From NCBI GenBank assembly GCA_900608495.1, contig UWYT01000246.1, forward strand, positions 1 to 64,000: DNA of 64,000 nucleotides, given 5' to 3'. Source of the DNA: Olavius algarvensis spirochete endosymbiont (GTDB lineage Bacteria; Spirochaetota; Spirochaetia; DSM-2461). Of the stretch, positions 17,400-27,936 are shown piece by piece. How positions within the stretch are numbered: the first letter of the stretch is position 1; each line of letters begins with the position of its first letter. The translations under genes and the position numbers were made by a program. The notes below the pieces were generated by a model. It was not told where the DNA came from. It worked only from the letters and a program-made list of their open reading frames with translations, and did no database searches.

Positions 17400-20300
17400 A
17401 TGTCAGACATAAAGAAGAAGATGATTACTATCGACGGCAATGGCGCCGCGGCGCATATAGCCTACGCCTTCAGTGAGGTGGCAGCTATTTTTCCGATAAC
17501 ACCATCGTCTCCGATGGGAGAATATGCGGACGCTTGGGCGAGTATTGGCTTGAAGAACTTGTTTGGAAAAAGCGTGGATGTCATTGAAATGCAAAGCGAA
17601 GCCGGAGCCGCCGGCGCCGTCCACGGGGCGCTTTCGGGAGGCGCAATGACCACCACCTTTACAGCCAGTCAGGGGCTTCTGCTGATGATTCCCAATATGC
17701 ACAAGATTGCCGGTGAGATGTTACCAACTGTATTCCACGTATCCGCAAGATCACTCGCTGCCCAGTCCCTTTCGATTTTTGGCGATCATTCAGATGTGAT
17801 GGGAACTCGAAATACGGGCTACGCTCTAATGGCTGTGAACAATGTCCAGGAGACTATGGATCTCGCGCTGGTAAGCCATCTTTCTACGCTTAAAGGCCAG
17901 ATTCCCTTCTTAAATTTCTTTGACGGATTCAGAACAAGCCACGAGATTCAAAAAATTGAGGAAATCACCTGCGATACTATCAAGCGTTTAATTGAACCCG
18001 AATACATCGCGCGTTTCCGCAACAGAGCAATGCGCCCGGAAAAACCGGTGGCCAGGGTGGCTGCTCAGAACCCGGATGTTTATTTCCAAGGCAGAGAGAC
18101 AGTCAACAAGTACTATGATGCACTGCCGGGGATAGTACAGGAGTATATGGACAAGGTTGGCGCCATTACTAAGCGTACATACCAACTATTTGATTATGTT
18201 GGCGATCCGGTAGCAGAGAAAGTGATAATTGCAATGGGCTCTGGATGCGATACCATCGATCATGCCGTCAGGGTTCTCAATCTAAGGGGGGAAAAGGTGG
18301 GTGGTATCAAGGTTAGACTCTATCGCCCCTTTAGCGTAAAACACCTGACTGCGGTTCTGCCGGATAGTTGCAAAAAAATCGCGGTGCTTGATCGCACCAA
18401 GGAACCCGGTTCCATTGGCGAGCCTTTGTACATGGATGTCGCCACCTCCCTGGCACAAAAAGATATCAAAATAATCGGAGGACGCTATGGCCTGTCGTCT
18501 AAAGAATTCACCCCGAGCCACGTCAAGGCAATTTTTGACCATCTCGATGCGAAATGCACTCATGATTTCACGGTTGGAATCAACGACGATGTCACCAACC
18601 TTTCACTGGAAATAACAGACGAACTGCGCGTTGTCCCAGATGATGTTGTAAGCTGTATGTTTTGGGGGTTGGGTTCTGACGGTACGGTTGGGGCAAATAA
18701 GAACTCAATCAAGATAATAGGCGACAATACCGACATGAATGCTCAGGCCTACTTCGTATACGATTCAAAAAAGTCGGGTGGGATTACCACCAGCCATCTC
18801 AGATTCGGCAAGAGTGCTGTCAATATGCCCTGGCTGATAGAAAGAGCCGATTTTGTCGCCTGTCACAACCCAGCTTATATCGGTCGCTACGATATGCTCG
18901 GCCCGCTGAAGGAAGGGGGAACTTTTCTGCTCAATTCAAAAGTACCCGTTGATAAGGTATTCGCCAGTCTGACAGTGAAAGAACAGAAGATTATTATTGA
19001 AAGAAAAATCAGATTGTTTGTCATCGACGCCCTGAAAATTGCCAGGGAGGTTGGGCTTGGTAAAAGGATCAACACGGTAATGCAGGTCTGCTTCTTCAAA
19101 ATCGCTGGAATTCTTCCGGAACAGGAAGCCATTGGGCTGATGAAGAACGCCATAAAAAAATCGTTCTCCAACAAGGGTGAAGATATTGTAAGAATGAATT
19201 GGAACGCGGTTGATAAAAGCAGTGAAAAACTGATTGAGGTGGATGTTCCTGAGACGACCGTAGCGAATTCCTATGTAGCCCCCGTGCTGATTCGAGAAGA
19301 CGCTGGTGCCTTTGCGAGGGACGTTATACTTCCAACCATGACATTGAAAGGAGACAACATTCCGGTTAGCAAAATGTCCTTCGATGGCACTCTGCCAATA
19401 GGCACCACCCAGCTTGAAAAAAGGGGAGTGGCTCCCCGAGTACCCAAATGGATAGAGGTGAATTGTATCCAATGTAACCAGTGCGTTCAATCTTGTCCTC
19501 ATGCTGCAATTCGCGCGAAGCAAATAGCCCCTGGAAATCTCGATGGAGCTCCGGAAACCTTTACAACTCTGAAATCCAAGACAAAAAACGAGAGGGAACT
19601 TCGTTACAGGCTTCAAGTATATATCGAGGACTGCCAGGCCTGCGGCGTTTGCCTGGCAATCTGCCCCGCCAAGAACAAGGCACTCGAATGGAGTCCCATA
19701 GAGGCGGAAAGGGAAGCTGGTGAGAATATGAATGAAAAATTCTTTTCTTCCCTTCCCGAAGATGTTTTGGACGGCAGTCCTGACACCTCGGTAAAAGGAC
19801 TCCAATTCAAGCAGCCGCTCTTCGAATTCTCCGGCGCTTGCGCGGGCTGCGGCGAAACCCCATATGTAAAAATGATGAGCCAAATTGCGGGAGACAGAAT
19901 GATAGCCGCAAATGCAACAGGTTGTTCCTCAATTTATGGCGGCACTTTTCCAACCATACCCTACTGTAAGAATAGCGAGGGCCTGGGGCCAGCTTGGGGG
20001 AACAGCTTGTTTGAAGACAATGCTGAATATGGTTTTGGCATTCGCCTGGCAGTGGATAACAACCGTGCTCTTCTCAAAGTGAAGGTGGAAGAGATACTCA
20101 GAATAGGCACTACTCCTGAACTCAGCGCCGCACTGAAAAAGGCTCTGGAAATTTTCAACAAAACTGATCAGGAGGCCAAAAACCACCAGCGAGTAGTTCA
20201 AAATCTTTTGCCTACCGCGAAATCATCGGCAAAGGGCGCGGCTTCTGAAACCATAACGACGATTATCGAACTCCAGGATTATTTCGTTGACAAATCGATT

Positions 20301-20930
20301 TGGATAATAGGTGGCGATGGTTGGGCATATGATATCGGATACAGTGGGCTGGACCATGTGATAGCACTCGGAAAGAACGTCAATATACTGGTAATTGACA
20401 CCGAGGTTTATTCCAACACCGGAGGTCAGGCATCAAAATCTACTCCCATCGGCGCCGTGGCAAAATTTGCCAGCAGCGGCAAAAAATTGCCCAAGAAAAA
20501 TATGCCCTTTATGTGCATGAACTACGGCCACGTCTATGTTGCATCCATATCTCTTGGAGCAAACCGCGCCCAAGCACAGAAAGCGATGATGGAGGCAGAG
20601 TCCTATCCTGGTTCCTCAGTAATCTTTGCCTATGCCACCTGCATCACCCATGGCATTGACATGTCAATGAGCCAGGTGGAAATGAAACGAGCCGTGGAAT
20701 CCGGATATTGGCCTCTGTTTCGCTTTGACCCCCGATTGGAAGAAGGCAGCAGGTTCCAGTGGGAATCTAAGGAACCGTCACTGGGATTTCAGGAATTCAT
20801 CCGCGGCGAGCGACGCTATACCGCTCTTCGAAAAACGAATCCCAGCGAAGCTGAAACTCTTTTCGAGCAAGCAGAAGCAGACTCGCGCCATCGGATGAAT
20901 CTCTTAAAAAAGATAGGAGACATGATGTAA
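17400..20930 (+). CDS. nifJ: Pyruvate:ferredoxin (flavodoxin) oxidoreductase
   Basis: This 1176-residue single-chain enzyme oxidises pyruvate and CoA to acetyl-CoA and CO2, reducing ferredoxin or flavodoxin. Domain order is that of homodimeric PFOR: substrate/TPP domain (IFPITPSSPMGEYAD near the N terminus), CoA-binding and gamma domains, a two-[4Fe-4S] ferredoxin domain (CIQCNQCVQSCP ~689 and CQACGVCLAICP ~744), then the TPP/third-cluster domain (GACAGCGETPY, GDGWAYDIGYSG ~971, DTEVYSNTGGQ). All cluster cysteines are present and the length is normal (~1170-1200). It has its own promoter. With the 2-oxoglutarate dehydrogenase genes downstream it supplies acetyl-CoA for citrate synthase, and implies an oxygen-sensitive or microaerobic style of pyruvate oxidation. 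Confidence 0.97.
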   Translation: MSDIKKKMITIDGNGAAAHIAYAFSEVAAIFPITPSSPMGEYADAWASIGLKNLFGKSVDVIEMQSEAGAAGAVHGALSGGAMTTTFTASQGLLLMIPNMHKIAGEMLPTVFHVSARSLAAQSLSIFGDHSDVMGTRNTGYALMAVNNVQETMDLALVSHLSTLKGQIPFLNFFDGFRTSHEIQKIEEITCDTIKRLIEPEYIARFRNRAMRPEKPVARVAAQNPDVYFQGRETVNKYYDALPGIVQEYMDKVGAITKRTYQLFDYVGDPVAEKVIIAMGSGCDTIDHAVRVLNLRGEKVGGIKVRLYRPFSVKHLTAVLPDSCKKIAVLDRTKEPGSIGEPLYMDVATSLAQKDIKIIGGRYGLSSKEFTPSHVKAIFDHLDAKCTHDFTVGINDDVTNLSLEITDELRVVPDDVVSCMFWGLGSDGTVGANKNSIKIIGDNTDMNAQAYFVYDSKKSGGITTSHLRFGKSAVNMPWLIERADFVACHNPAYIGRYDMLGPLKEGGTFLLNSKVPVDKVFASLTVKEQKIIIERKIRLFVIDALKIAREVGLGKRINTVMQVCFFKIAGILPEQEAIGLMKNAIKKSFSNKGEDIVRMNWNAVDKSSEKLIEVDVPETTVANSYVAPVLIREDAGAFARDVILPTMTLKGDNIPVSKMSFDGTLPIGTTQLEKRGVAPRVPKWIEVNCIQCNQCVQSCPHAAIRAKQIAPGNLDGAPETFTTLKSKTKNERELRYRLQVYIEDCQACGVCLAICPAKNKALEWSPIEAEREAGENMNEKFFSSLPEDVLDGSPDTSVKGLQFKQPLFEFSGACAGCGETPYVKMMSQIAGDRMIAANATGCSSIYGGTFPTIPYCKNSEGLGPAWGNSLFEDNAEYGFGIRLAVDNNRALLKVKVEEILRIGTTPELSAALKKALEIFNKTDQEAKNHQRVVQNLLPTAKSSAKGAASETITTIIELQDYFVDKSIWIIGGDGWAYDIGYSGLDHVIALGKNVNILVIDTEVYSNTGGQASKSTPIGAVAKFASSGKKLPKKNMPFMCMNYGHVYVASISLGANRAQAQKAMMEAESYPGSSVIFAYATCITHGIDMSMSQVEMKRAVESGYWPLFRFDPRLEEGSRFQWESKEPSLGFQEFIRGERRYTALRKTNPSEAETLFEQAEADSRHRMNLLKKIGDMM

Positions 20931-21197
20931 CTCATTTCGCGAGCCACTCCTCTTTGTCACAGTTCAATACTCATAGCAAACCCTTCCAAATATAACGATG
21001 AGTTTTCCGACACAATAGTTCTAAGGAGCTTTGAAAAACCGTCACGGCCCTTGAGGGCCCATCATCACTTCACGTGTTTACGAGAACTCAAATTGCTCAA
21101 GGACAAAATGAATTCACTCAGAGCGTATACTTGCCCAGAAGCATCTATGTTCCTTATTCTCACATCATTCATTTATAACTGGGCTGCATATGCGAAA

Positions 21198-21391
21198 ATA
21201 ATAGCGGTCAACGTTAATTGTATGCGGAAGAAGATGAACCTTATCCAGGCCGAATTTGCCAAGCGTACTGAATTTAGCCCTGGTTATATGTGCGGTATTG
21301 ACGCGCACGGCGCTAGAAAGAGCCAGGTGCCAGCAAATTAACTGAAGTTGCGGAAGTGTTGGAAATAGAACAACTCCCGCTCTTTATGTGA
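21198..21391 (+). pseudogene. Decayed XRE-family helix-turn-helix regulator
   Basis: One frame reads a typical XRE helix-turn-helix (KIIAVNVNCMRKKMNLIQAE, then FAKRTEFSPGYMCGIDAHGARK) and stops at 21339-21341. Moving one frame over at about 21329 gives the expected continuation of the fold (ASKLTEVAEVLEIEQLPLFM) up to a TGA at 21389-21391. Together they match a whole ~65-residue Cro/C1-type domain broken by a single-base frameshift. The upstream frame (from 21051) has no recognisable content. It may once have regulated the adjacent TCA genes. Confidence 0.6.
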
Positions 21392-21559
21392 AGATTCCCC
21401 GATAGCCACAAAAATTTAACCAGATTTGCAGACAAGCCAGAGGCCTTTGACAAAGATATATCCGAAGTTCATGATGATGTGGGATTGGACAATCACCTAC
21501 CAGAATAAGAAGAGAACTGAATAGATTCAAAATTCGCGGAATTGATTCTCAGATCGCCC

Positions 21560-21588
21560 TTGATACATATCGAGAATTAATCCATTAT
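21560..21588 (+). promoter_or_regulatory. Candidate sigma70-like promoter of the TCA operon
   Basis: TTGATA (21560-21565) and CATTAT (21583-21588) are separated by 17 bases. Transcription would begin near 21595, about 25 bases before the acnA ATG at 21620. The ribosome site is weak (AGCGAG). This is a pattern match by eye. Confidence 0.42.
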
Positions 21589-21619
21589 TGGCAGGAATAT
21601 ATTCCTAGCGAGTCTTAGA

Positions 21620-24301
21620 ATGACTACAGGGCAATTACAGGTGGGGAGTAGGAAGTACAGATACTGTGATATCCAGGAATATTCGAAATCCGAAGGTATC
21701 AATATCAGCAAACTTCCCGTTTCACTCAAAATTCTTCTGGAAAACCTTATTCGACATCAAGCCAAGGGCGTAGTGAGTGCTGAAGATGTTCGAGCCCTGG
21801 CAGCGTGGGAATCCGATAAAATTCCTAATCGGGAAATTGCCTACCATCCTACACGGATAGTGATGCAAGATTTTACAGGTGTGCCGGCCCTGGTAGATCT
21901 TGCCGCTATGCGAGATGCACTCGCTGACTTTGGCGGAGATGTACTGAAAATCAATCCCCAAATTCCTGTTGATCTTGTCATCGATCATTCTATAACGGCC
22001 GACTATTACGCAAATGACGAAGCTTTCAATCTCAATATAAATCTGGAATTTGAGCGCAATCTGGAGCGTTACAGATTTTTGAAATGGGGGCAAATCGCTT
22101 TTAAGAACTTTCGCGTTGTTCCCCCAAGTACGGGGATAATTCACCAGGTTAATCTTGAGTACCTCGCAAAAGTAGTTTGGTCGCGAACTGAAGAGAGTGA
22201 AGTTCTTGTCTATCCTGATACAGTGGTAGGTACGGACAGCCATACAACTATGGTGAACGCTATGGGGATTTTGGGTTGGGGTGTCGGCGGAATTGAGGCG
22301 GAGGCCGCAATGCTAGGGCAACCGGTAACAATGTTGATACCGGAGGTACTTGGCATCCGCCTGGATGGCGAATTGCCGCCTGGTTGCACCGCAACCGACC
22401 TTGTTCTACGTGTAGTCAAGATACTTCGAACCGAGGGTGTGGTAGGCAAATTTGTTGAGTTCTTTGGGAAGGGTCTTGATTCGTTATCGCTAGCCGACAG
22501 GGCCACAATCAGCAATATGGCACCTGAATACGGCGCCACTTGTGGCTTTTTCCCCATCGACGACGAACTAATCTCCTATCTGAAGCTCACTGGGCGTGAA
22601 CCCGATCAGGTGGCCTTGGTGGAGGCCTATGCCAAGACTCAAGGGCTTTGGCGCAATGATGCTGCTCCAGCGGATTATAGCAAAGTGCTCAGTCTCGATA
22701 TGGGCAAAGTATTCCCGGCGATGGCTGGTCCTAGTCGTCCCCACGATCTTAGCCCCCTAAACGAAGTGTCAGGAAATTTTCGCCAGGCCTTAGGCAGTTT
22801 ATATGGAATAGCAAAGCTTACAGCATCGTCCCCCATTGAGAGCATGGATCACGAACTCAAGCATGGAGATGTGGTAATTGCGGCCATAACCAGCTGCACC
22901 AACACCTCAAATCCTTCAGTTCTCATTGCGGCCGGACTATTAGCGAAGAAGGCCTTTGAAAGAGGTATCAAATCGAAACCCTGGGTAAAAACCTCGTTTG
23001 CCCCGGGCAGCCAGGTGGTTACCTCATACCTGGAAAAATCAGGTCTCACCACCTATCTCAATGCTCAAGGCTTTCAGCTTATTGGCTATGGGTGTACTAC
23101 GTGCATCGGAAATTCAGGCCCGATTCCATCGGCAATAAGGGAAGCAATAAATTCCGCAGAACTTGTTACCGTTAACGTCCTCTCAGGGAACAGAAATTTT
23201 GAAGGCCGCGTGCATCCAGATTCAAAAGCAAGTTATTTGGCCTCACCACCCTTGGTGGTTGCCTATGCGCTTGCCGGCACCATATTCATAGATTTTGAGA
23301 AGGAGCCAATCGCTCAGGATAAGAACGGGGAACCGGTCTACCTAAGGGATATCTGGCCGTCACCCGAAGAAATAAAGATAGCCCTCGGCACATATCTCAC
23401 ACCAAAACTGTTTAGGGAAGCTTACTCTGATGTATTCGTTGGACCCAGGCAATGGCAGACTCTCGAGGCTCCATCAGGCATATGCTATGAATGGGAGCCA
23501 GATAGCACCTATATACGGAGGGTTCCATTTTTCGACGATTTAACTAAGACTGAAAAGAACGATATCATAGGCGCCCGCTGCCTGGCCATTCTTCCCGATT
23601 CAACTACCACCGATCATATATCGCCCGCCGGAAGCATTCCTCGCGATGGACCAGCAGGAAGCTACCTCGCGGGAAAAAGCGTCATGCCCAAAGATTTCAA
23701 TTCGTTTGGTAGTCGCCGCGGCAACCACGAAGTTATGATGAGAGGTACTTTCGCGAATATCCGAATAAAAAACGCCATGGCAGATCAGAAAGAAGGCGGA
23801 TATACCAGGGATTCCAACGGCCAAATTGCCACTATCTTCGATGTCGCGGAGAATTGGCGGGAAAAGGGTGTACCTCTCATTGTGCTAAGCGGGAAAGAGT
23901 ATGGTGCCGGTTCGAGCAGAGACTGGGCAGCCAAGGGACCCATGCTTTTGGGCGTAAGAGTCGTTATCGCACAGAGTTACGAAAGAATTCATCGCTCGAA
24001 CCTAATTGGCATGGGCATTTTGCCCCTCGAATTTCAAGGCGGAACTTCGGCCAGTTCCCTGAGCCTTGATGGCACAGAAGAATACTCAATTACTGGTTTA
24101 AAAAATCTCAACCCCGGCTGCAAGTTGACAGTAGTGGCTAAAACAGCCGCCAGGAAAGAAATCAAGATACTAGTGCGCTGTCGAATTGATACAGAGACGG
24201 AAATGGATTACTGGGAAAACGGCGGCATTCTCACATATGTACTAAGAGATTTACAGAAAAGAAATCAGGGAGATGGTCCATGCTCATTGAATACGATGTA
24301 G
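21620..24301 (+). CDS. acnA: Aconitate hydratase
   Basis: The 893-residue enzyme interconverts citrate and isocitrate. It has the layout of the AcnA/IRP1 family: [41 protein letters not shown], the [4Fe-4S] cysteines in SCTNTSNPS (~425) and [10 protein letters not shown] (~491-494), and a C-terminal swivel domain with [11 protein letters not shown]. Length matches AcnA (~890) rather than AcnB. Its 3' end overlaps the sdhA start by 22 bases, so it is the first gene of a coupled TCA transcript. In some bacteria apo-AcnA also binds mRNA, but nothing here shows that. Confidence 0.97.
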   Translation: MTTGQLQVGSRKYRYCDIQEYSKSEGINISKLPVSLKILLENLIRHQAKGVVSAEDVRALAAWESDKIPNREIAYHPTRIVMQDFTGVPALVDLAAMRDALADFGGDVLKINPQIPVDLVIDHSITADYYANDEAFNLNINLEFERNLERYRFLKWGQIAFKNFRVVPPSTGIIHQVNLEYLAKVVWSRTEESEVLVYPDTVVGTDSHTTMVNAMGILGWGVGGIEAEAAMLGQPVTMLIPEVLGIRLDGELPPGCTATDLVLRVVKILRTEGVVGKFVEFFGKGLDSLSLADRATISNMAPEYGATCGFFPIDDELISYLKLTGREPDQVALVEAYAKTQGLWRNDAAPADYSKVLSLDMGKVFPAMAGPSRPHDLSPLNEVSGNFRQALGSLYGIAKLTASSPIESMDHELKHGDVVIAAITSCTNTSNPSVLIAAGLLAKKAFERGIKSKPWVKTSFAPGSQVVTSYLEKSGLTTYLNAQGFQLIGYGCTTCIGNSGPIPSAIREAINSAELVTVNVLSGNRNFEGRVHPDSKASYLASPPLVVAYALAGTIFIDFEKEPIAQDKNGEPVYLRDIWPSPEEIKIALGTYLTPKLFREAYSDVFVGPRQWQTLEAPSGICYEWEPDSTYIRRVPFFDDLTKTEKNDIIGARCLAILPDSTTTDHISPAGSIPRDGPAGSYLAGKSVMPKDFNSFGSRRGNHEVMMRGTFANIRIKNAMADQKEGGYTRDSNGQIATIFDVAENWREKGVPLIVLSGKEYGAGSSRDWAAKGPMLLGVRVVIAQSYERIHRSNLIGMGILPLEFQGGTSASSLSLDGTEEYSITGLKNLNPGCKLTVVAKTAARKEIKILVRCRIDTETEMDYWENGGILTYVLRDLQKRNQGDGPCSLNTM

Positions 24302-26013
24302 TGATTGTCGGGTCTGGAGGAGCTGGACTATATGCAGCACTTGAGGCTTCCGGCGCTGGAAAAACCGCGGTTATCACCAAGTTATATCCCCAACGAAGTC
24401 ATACTGGCGCGGCGCAGGGAGGTATTGGAGCGGCGTTGTGCAATGTAGAAAAAGACAGACCCGAATGGCATGCCTTCGATACCGTTAAAGGCGGCGACTA
24501 TCTGGTTGATCAGAATGCGGCGTTCATTTTAGCCGATGATGCGCCTCGCGCCGTATACGATTTGGAGAATCGCGGACTCCCATTCAACCGCACTCCGGAA
24601 GGCAAAATCGATCAAAGACGTTTCGGAGGCCATACCCGTGAATTTGGCGCCGCTGCGGTTCGAAGATCCTGCTATGCGGCTGATCGCACCGGCCACATGA
24701 TACTCCAAACTCTGTACCAACAGTGCATAAAAAACAATGTTGTATTCCACTACGAATGGCAGGTAATCGACGTACTCCTGGAGGGAACTAGATTAACCGG
24801 CCTTATCGTACTCGAATTGAGCACAGGCGAATTGCATCATGTGCGTGCGAAGTCCGCACTTTTCGCAACTGGCGGCTTCGGCAGAATGTTCAAGGTAACC
24901 TCGAACGCCATTGCGAATACCGGTGACGGACCCGCTCTGCTATCACGAGCCGGAGTGCCGCTTATGGACATGGAATTCTTTCAATTCCACCCAACTGGTA
25001 TCAGGAATATGGGAATACTTATCACCGAGGGCGTTCGCGGAGAGGGCGGTATACTGCTGAATCGAAACGGTGAACGCTTCATGCAAAGGTATGCGCCCAC
25101 CCTGATGGATCTCGCTCCGCGAGATATGGTGAGCCGAGCCATTATGACTGAAATAAACGCGGGAAATGGGATTAGGGGAGACAAAAAAATGGACGACTGG
25201 GTAAATCTCGATGCGAGTCACCTGGGCAGGGAAACCGTTGAAACAAAAATTCCCGATATTGCCGATTTCTGTCGAACCTACCTCGGAGTGGATCCCGCCG
25301 TTGAAGCGATGCCAGTTCAACCAACCGCTCATTACGCGATGGGAGGAATACCCACCGATATCGACGGCAGAGTTACGGATGGAAAAAGAATTTGGGAGGG
25401 ATTATACTCCGCCGGCGAATGTGCATGCGTGTCGGTTCACGGAGCAAACAGACTGGGGACAAACAGCCTGGTTGAACTGTTGGTGTTTGGAAGAAGAGCA
25501 GGACAGAGCATGGCAAATTTTGCTTGCGGATCGGAAGCGGCTAAGCCCAGTTCGGATGCAGAATACAAAATCAAGCATTGGAGAAAACGAATCGCCAAGT
25601 TGAAAGAAGGCGGAAGGCACTCCGGCAGCATATATGAATCCATGAAAAAAACTATGACGGCGAACGTTGGTGTTTACAGAAATGGTAAATCCATGGAAAA
25701 GGCGATAGAAGATATAACGAAACTTAGAAATACCTACTCTGAAATTGGCGGTCAAGATAGAGACGTCAATTTCAACAGTGAAATTTCATCCATACTTGAA
25801 CTTGAAAACTTATTGGATCTTGCCCTTCATACCACGTCTGCGGCGCTGGTTCGAACCGAAAGTCGGGGGGCCCATTCAAGGGAAGACTACCCGGATAGGG
25901 ATGATGATAAGTGGCTAAAACATACTTTGAGTTACCTGGATGGAGACAGTATCAGATTGGATTCAAAACAGGTGGACGTGAGTAAATGGGAACCAAAACC
26001 CAGGCTGTATTAG
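24280..26013 (+). CDS. sdhA: Succinate dehydrogenase/fumarate reductase flavoprotein subunit
   Basis: The 577-residue protein has an N-terminal FAD-binding motif ([17 protein letters not shown]), the histidine for covalent FAD attachment in [10 protein letters not shown] (~residue 41), the substrate-site segment [24 protein letters not shown] and the [20 protein letters not shown] signature. It oxidises succinate to fumarate (or the reverse) and passes electrons to SdhB. The start overlaps acnA by 22 bases with GGGAGAT as ribosome site. sdhB follows after 67 bases with its own strong ribosome site. No gene for a cytochrome b or membrane anchor lies before, between or after the two subunits. 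Confidence 0.95.
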   Translation: MLIEYDVVIVGSGGAGLYAALEASGAGKTAVITKLYPQRSHTGAAQGGIGAALCNVEKDRPEWHAFDTVKGGDYLVDQNAAFILADDAPRAVYDLENRGLPFNRTPEGKIDQRRFGGHTREFGAAAVRRSCYAADRTGHMILQTLYQQCIKNNVVFHYEWQVIDVLLEGTRLTGLIVLELSTGELHHVRAKSALFATGGFGRMFKVTSNAIANTGDGPALLSRAGVPLMDMEFFQFHPTGIRNMGILITEGVRGEGGILLNRNGERFMQRYAPTLMDLAPRDMVSRAIMTEINAGNGIRGDKKMDDWVNLDASHLGRETVETKIPDIADFCRTYLGVDPAVEAMPVQPTAHYAMGGIPTDIDGRVTDGKRIWEGLYSAGECACVSVHGANRLGTNSLVELLVFGRRAGQSMANFACGSEAAKPSSDAEYKIKHWRKRIAKLKEGGRHSGSIYESMKKTMTANVGVYRNGKSMEKAIEDITKLRNTYSEIGGQDRDVNFNSEISSILELENLLDLALHTTSAALVRTESRGAHSREDYPDRDDDKWLKHTLSYLDGDSIRLDSKQVDVSKWEPKPRLY

Positions 26014-26080
26014 AAGCCAATCTCCACTTCCCCCTCTTTGCCGAGCGGAAATCCTTGAAACCCATGAAGGAGGAAACCAG

Positions 26081-26803
26081 ATGAATGTAAGGCTGGATAT
26101 ATACCGTCACAATCCTGAGTATTCAAATGATAGTCGACGCCAAACCTACAGCGTGGAAGTTCAGCCCACCGATCGGATTCTAGATGCGCTCATGTACATA
26201 TCCAGAAATGTTGATGGCACCTTGGCATTTCGAAAGTCCTGCGCACATGGTGTCTGCGGTTCTGATGCGATGCGGATATCCGGTAAGGAGCGTCTCGCTT
26301 GCAAAACTTTGATAGGCGAGGTGGTGGAGAATGACGGCGACACAATTACCATAGACCCTCTAAACAACATGAAGATTCAAAAGGATTTAATGGTGGATCA
26401 AACCGAATTTCTCATGAAATTTCGTTCCGTCGAACCCTTTCTGAAACCCAGGGAAGCCCCGCCAGACTCCGCAGAATATATCCAATCACCCGAAGCCAGA
26501 AACTTGATTGATGAGGCTACAAAGTGTATTAACTGCGGGGCATGTTATTCGGCATGCCCTGTCCTTGCAGCCAAGCAGAATTTCATTGGTCCGGCGGCCC
26601 TAGTAACCGCGGCAAGATTCGTCTTCGATAGCCGCGACAAGGGACTTCCGGATCGTCTAAAAATTCTCAATCATCCAGATGCCGTGTGGTCCTGCAAGAA
26701 TCATTTCAACTGCACCAAGGTTTGTCCGAAGGGCATCAAAGTTACCAAGTTGATAAACCTTTTAAAGAGGGCCATCAGAAATGAATTGGAGAACAAAACA
26801 TGA
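26081..26803 (+). CDS. sdhB: Succinate dehydrogenase iron-sulfur subunit
   Basis: The 240-residue protein has an N-terminal plant-type ferredoxin domain with the 2Fe-2S cysteines (SCAHGVCGSDAM ~53-61 and CKT ~73) and a C-terminal bacterial ferredoxin domain with CINCGACYSACP (~149) and CKNHFNCTKVCPKG (~205) for the 4Fe-4S and 3Fe-4S clusters. A very good ribosome site (AAGGAGG) precedes ATG 26081. The gene overlaps sucC by four bases. The C terminus is of normal length, so a fused anchor is excluded. Quinone binding normally needs SdhC/SdhD, which are not encoded here. Confidence 0.95.
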   Translation: MNVRLDIYRHNPEYSNDSRRQTYSVEVQPTDRILDALMYISRNVDGTLAFRKSCAHGVCGSDAMRISGKERLACKTLIGEVVENDGDTITIDPLNNMKIQKDLMVDQTEFLMKFRSVEPFLKPREAPPDSAEYIQSPEARNLIDEATKCINCGACYSACPVLAAKQNFIGPAALVTAARFVFDSRDKGLPDRLKILNHPDAVWSCKNHFNCTKVCPKGIKVTKLINLLKRAIRNELENKT

Positions 26804-27936
26804 AAGTTCACGAATACCAAGCGCGCGATTTGTTTAAAACCTATAATATCCCGGTGAACGACTACAAATTGGTTTCGAACGCCAAGGAAGCTCGCGAGGC
26901 ATCAATGGCATGGAAACAAGTTGTCGTAAAGGCACAGGTGCTAGTCGGCGGACGCGGAAAGGCGGGGGGTGTAAAACTCGCTAATTCTCCGGAAGAAGTG
27001 GAAGCTAAGGCAGCAGTCATTTCGGGACTTGAGATAGGGGGATATCGCGTAGACAAAATGCTAGTTTGTGATTCCGCGTCAATTGAGAAAGAATACTATT
27101 TGGGATTGATTCTGGACCGATCCCGACAGGGTATTACGCTAATGCTGACAGATCAGGGCGGCGTCGATATTGAAGAATTGGCCGAAATCAATCCCAGCGC
27201 GATTCATAGGTTAACTCTGCATCCTCACAAGGGCATCGATGGAGCAACTTTGGATTCCTTCCTGGCCAATTCCATCTCCTTGGAAGGATTGCGCAGGCAG
27301 GCTATCTCAACCATCAAGAATCTATATTCCCTCTTCTTGGAAAACGACGCCTCTTTAGTTGAAATCAATCCCTACGCTCTAACACCCGGCGGAAAAATGC
27401 TGGCGCTTGACAGCAAAATAAATTTCGACGATAACGCCCTATTCAAGCATCCGGAAATAGAAGCCCTGAGAAACCCTGAAGAAAGCAGTCCCGACGAGCT
27501 GGAAGCCAGGACTAAGGGTTTGAGTTTTGTGAGCCTGGATGGAGATATAGGCTGTATGGTGAATGGCGCCGGATTGGCAATGGCCACTTTGGATCTGATA
27601 GAACTCCACGGAGGAAAGGCCGCCAATTTCCTGGATGTTGGCGGTAGTTCAAATCCTCAAAAAGCGGTGGATGCATTAGGCATAATCCTAAGAAATAACA
27701 GAATTAAGGCCATTTTAATAAACATTTTTGGTGGAATAACTCGCTGCGACGATATTGCCAATGGCCTGTTAATGGCGCGAAAAAAACTGGACATTGACGT
27801 ACCACTAATCATACGCCTGGTAGGTACCAACGAAAAAGAAGGAAGAGCCATTCTCAAGGAAGCTGGACTTGATGCCATATACGATTTGGATGATGCAGTA
27901 AGGAAGGTTATAAGAGCGGCTCGAGGAGTCTCATGA
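26800..27936 (+). CDS. sucC: Succinyl-CoA ligase, beta subunit
   Basis: The 378-residue ATP-grasp protein, with SucD, converts succinyl-CoA, ADP/GDP and phosphate to succinate, CoA and NTP. It starts [19 protein letters not shown], the family's standard opening, with the nucleotide-binding loop [15 protein letters not shown] (~residues 44-58) and the beta-subunit motif [18 protein letters not shown] binding Mg. The C-terminal half has the CoA-ligase fold ([15 protein letters not shown]). Length is normal (~385). It overlaps sdhB and sucD by four bases on each side. Confidence 0.96.
   Translation: MKVHEYQARDLFKTYNIPVNDYKLVSNAKEAREASMAWKQVVVKAQVLVGGRGKAGGVKLANSPEEVEAKAAVISGLEIGGYRVDKMLVCDSASIEKEYYLGLILDRSRQGITLMLTDQGGVDIEELAEINPSAIHRLTLHPHKGIDGATLDSFLANSISLEGLRRQAISTIKNLYSLFLENDASLVEINPYALTPGGKMLALDSKINFDDNALFKHPEIEALRNPEESSPDELEARTKGLSFVSLDGDIGCMVNGAGLAMATLDLIELHGGKAANFLDVGGSSNPQKAVDALGIILRNNRIKAILINIFGGITRCDDIANGLLMARKKLDIDVPLIIRLVGTNEKEGRAILKEAGLDAIYDLDDAVRKVIRAARGVS

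Larger units (their letters stand above)
20931..21619. other. Gap between pyruvate:ferredoxin oxidoreductase and the TCA genes
   Basis: The 689-bp gap contains a frameshifted XRE-type regulator remnant (21198-21391), a GC-rich mini-hairpin GGCCC-TTGA-GGGCC (21046-21059) without a U-run, and a promoter-like pair just before acnA. Nothing else in it looks coding. Confidence 0.6.

Noticed and set aside
18936-19883. Long minus-strand open frame (315 codons) inside the pyruvate:ferredoxin oxidoreductase gene.
   Set aside because: It is antisense to a highly conserved enzyme region including the ferredoxin domain, has no recognisable domain and is best explained as a shadow of codon bias.
21046-21059. 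GGCCC-TTGA-GGGCC hairpin as terminator of the pyruvate:ferredoxin oxidoreductase gene.
   Set aside because: No U-run follows and the stem is only five base pairs.
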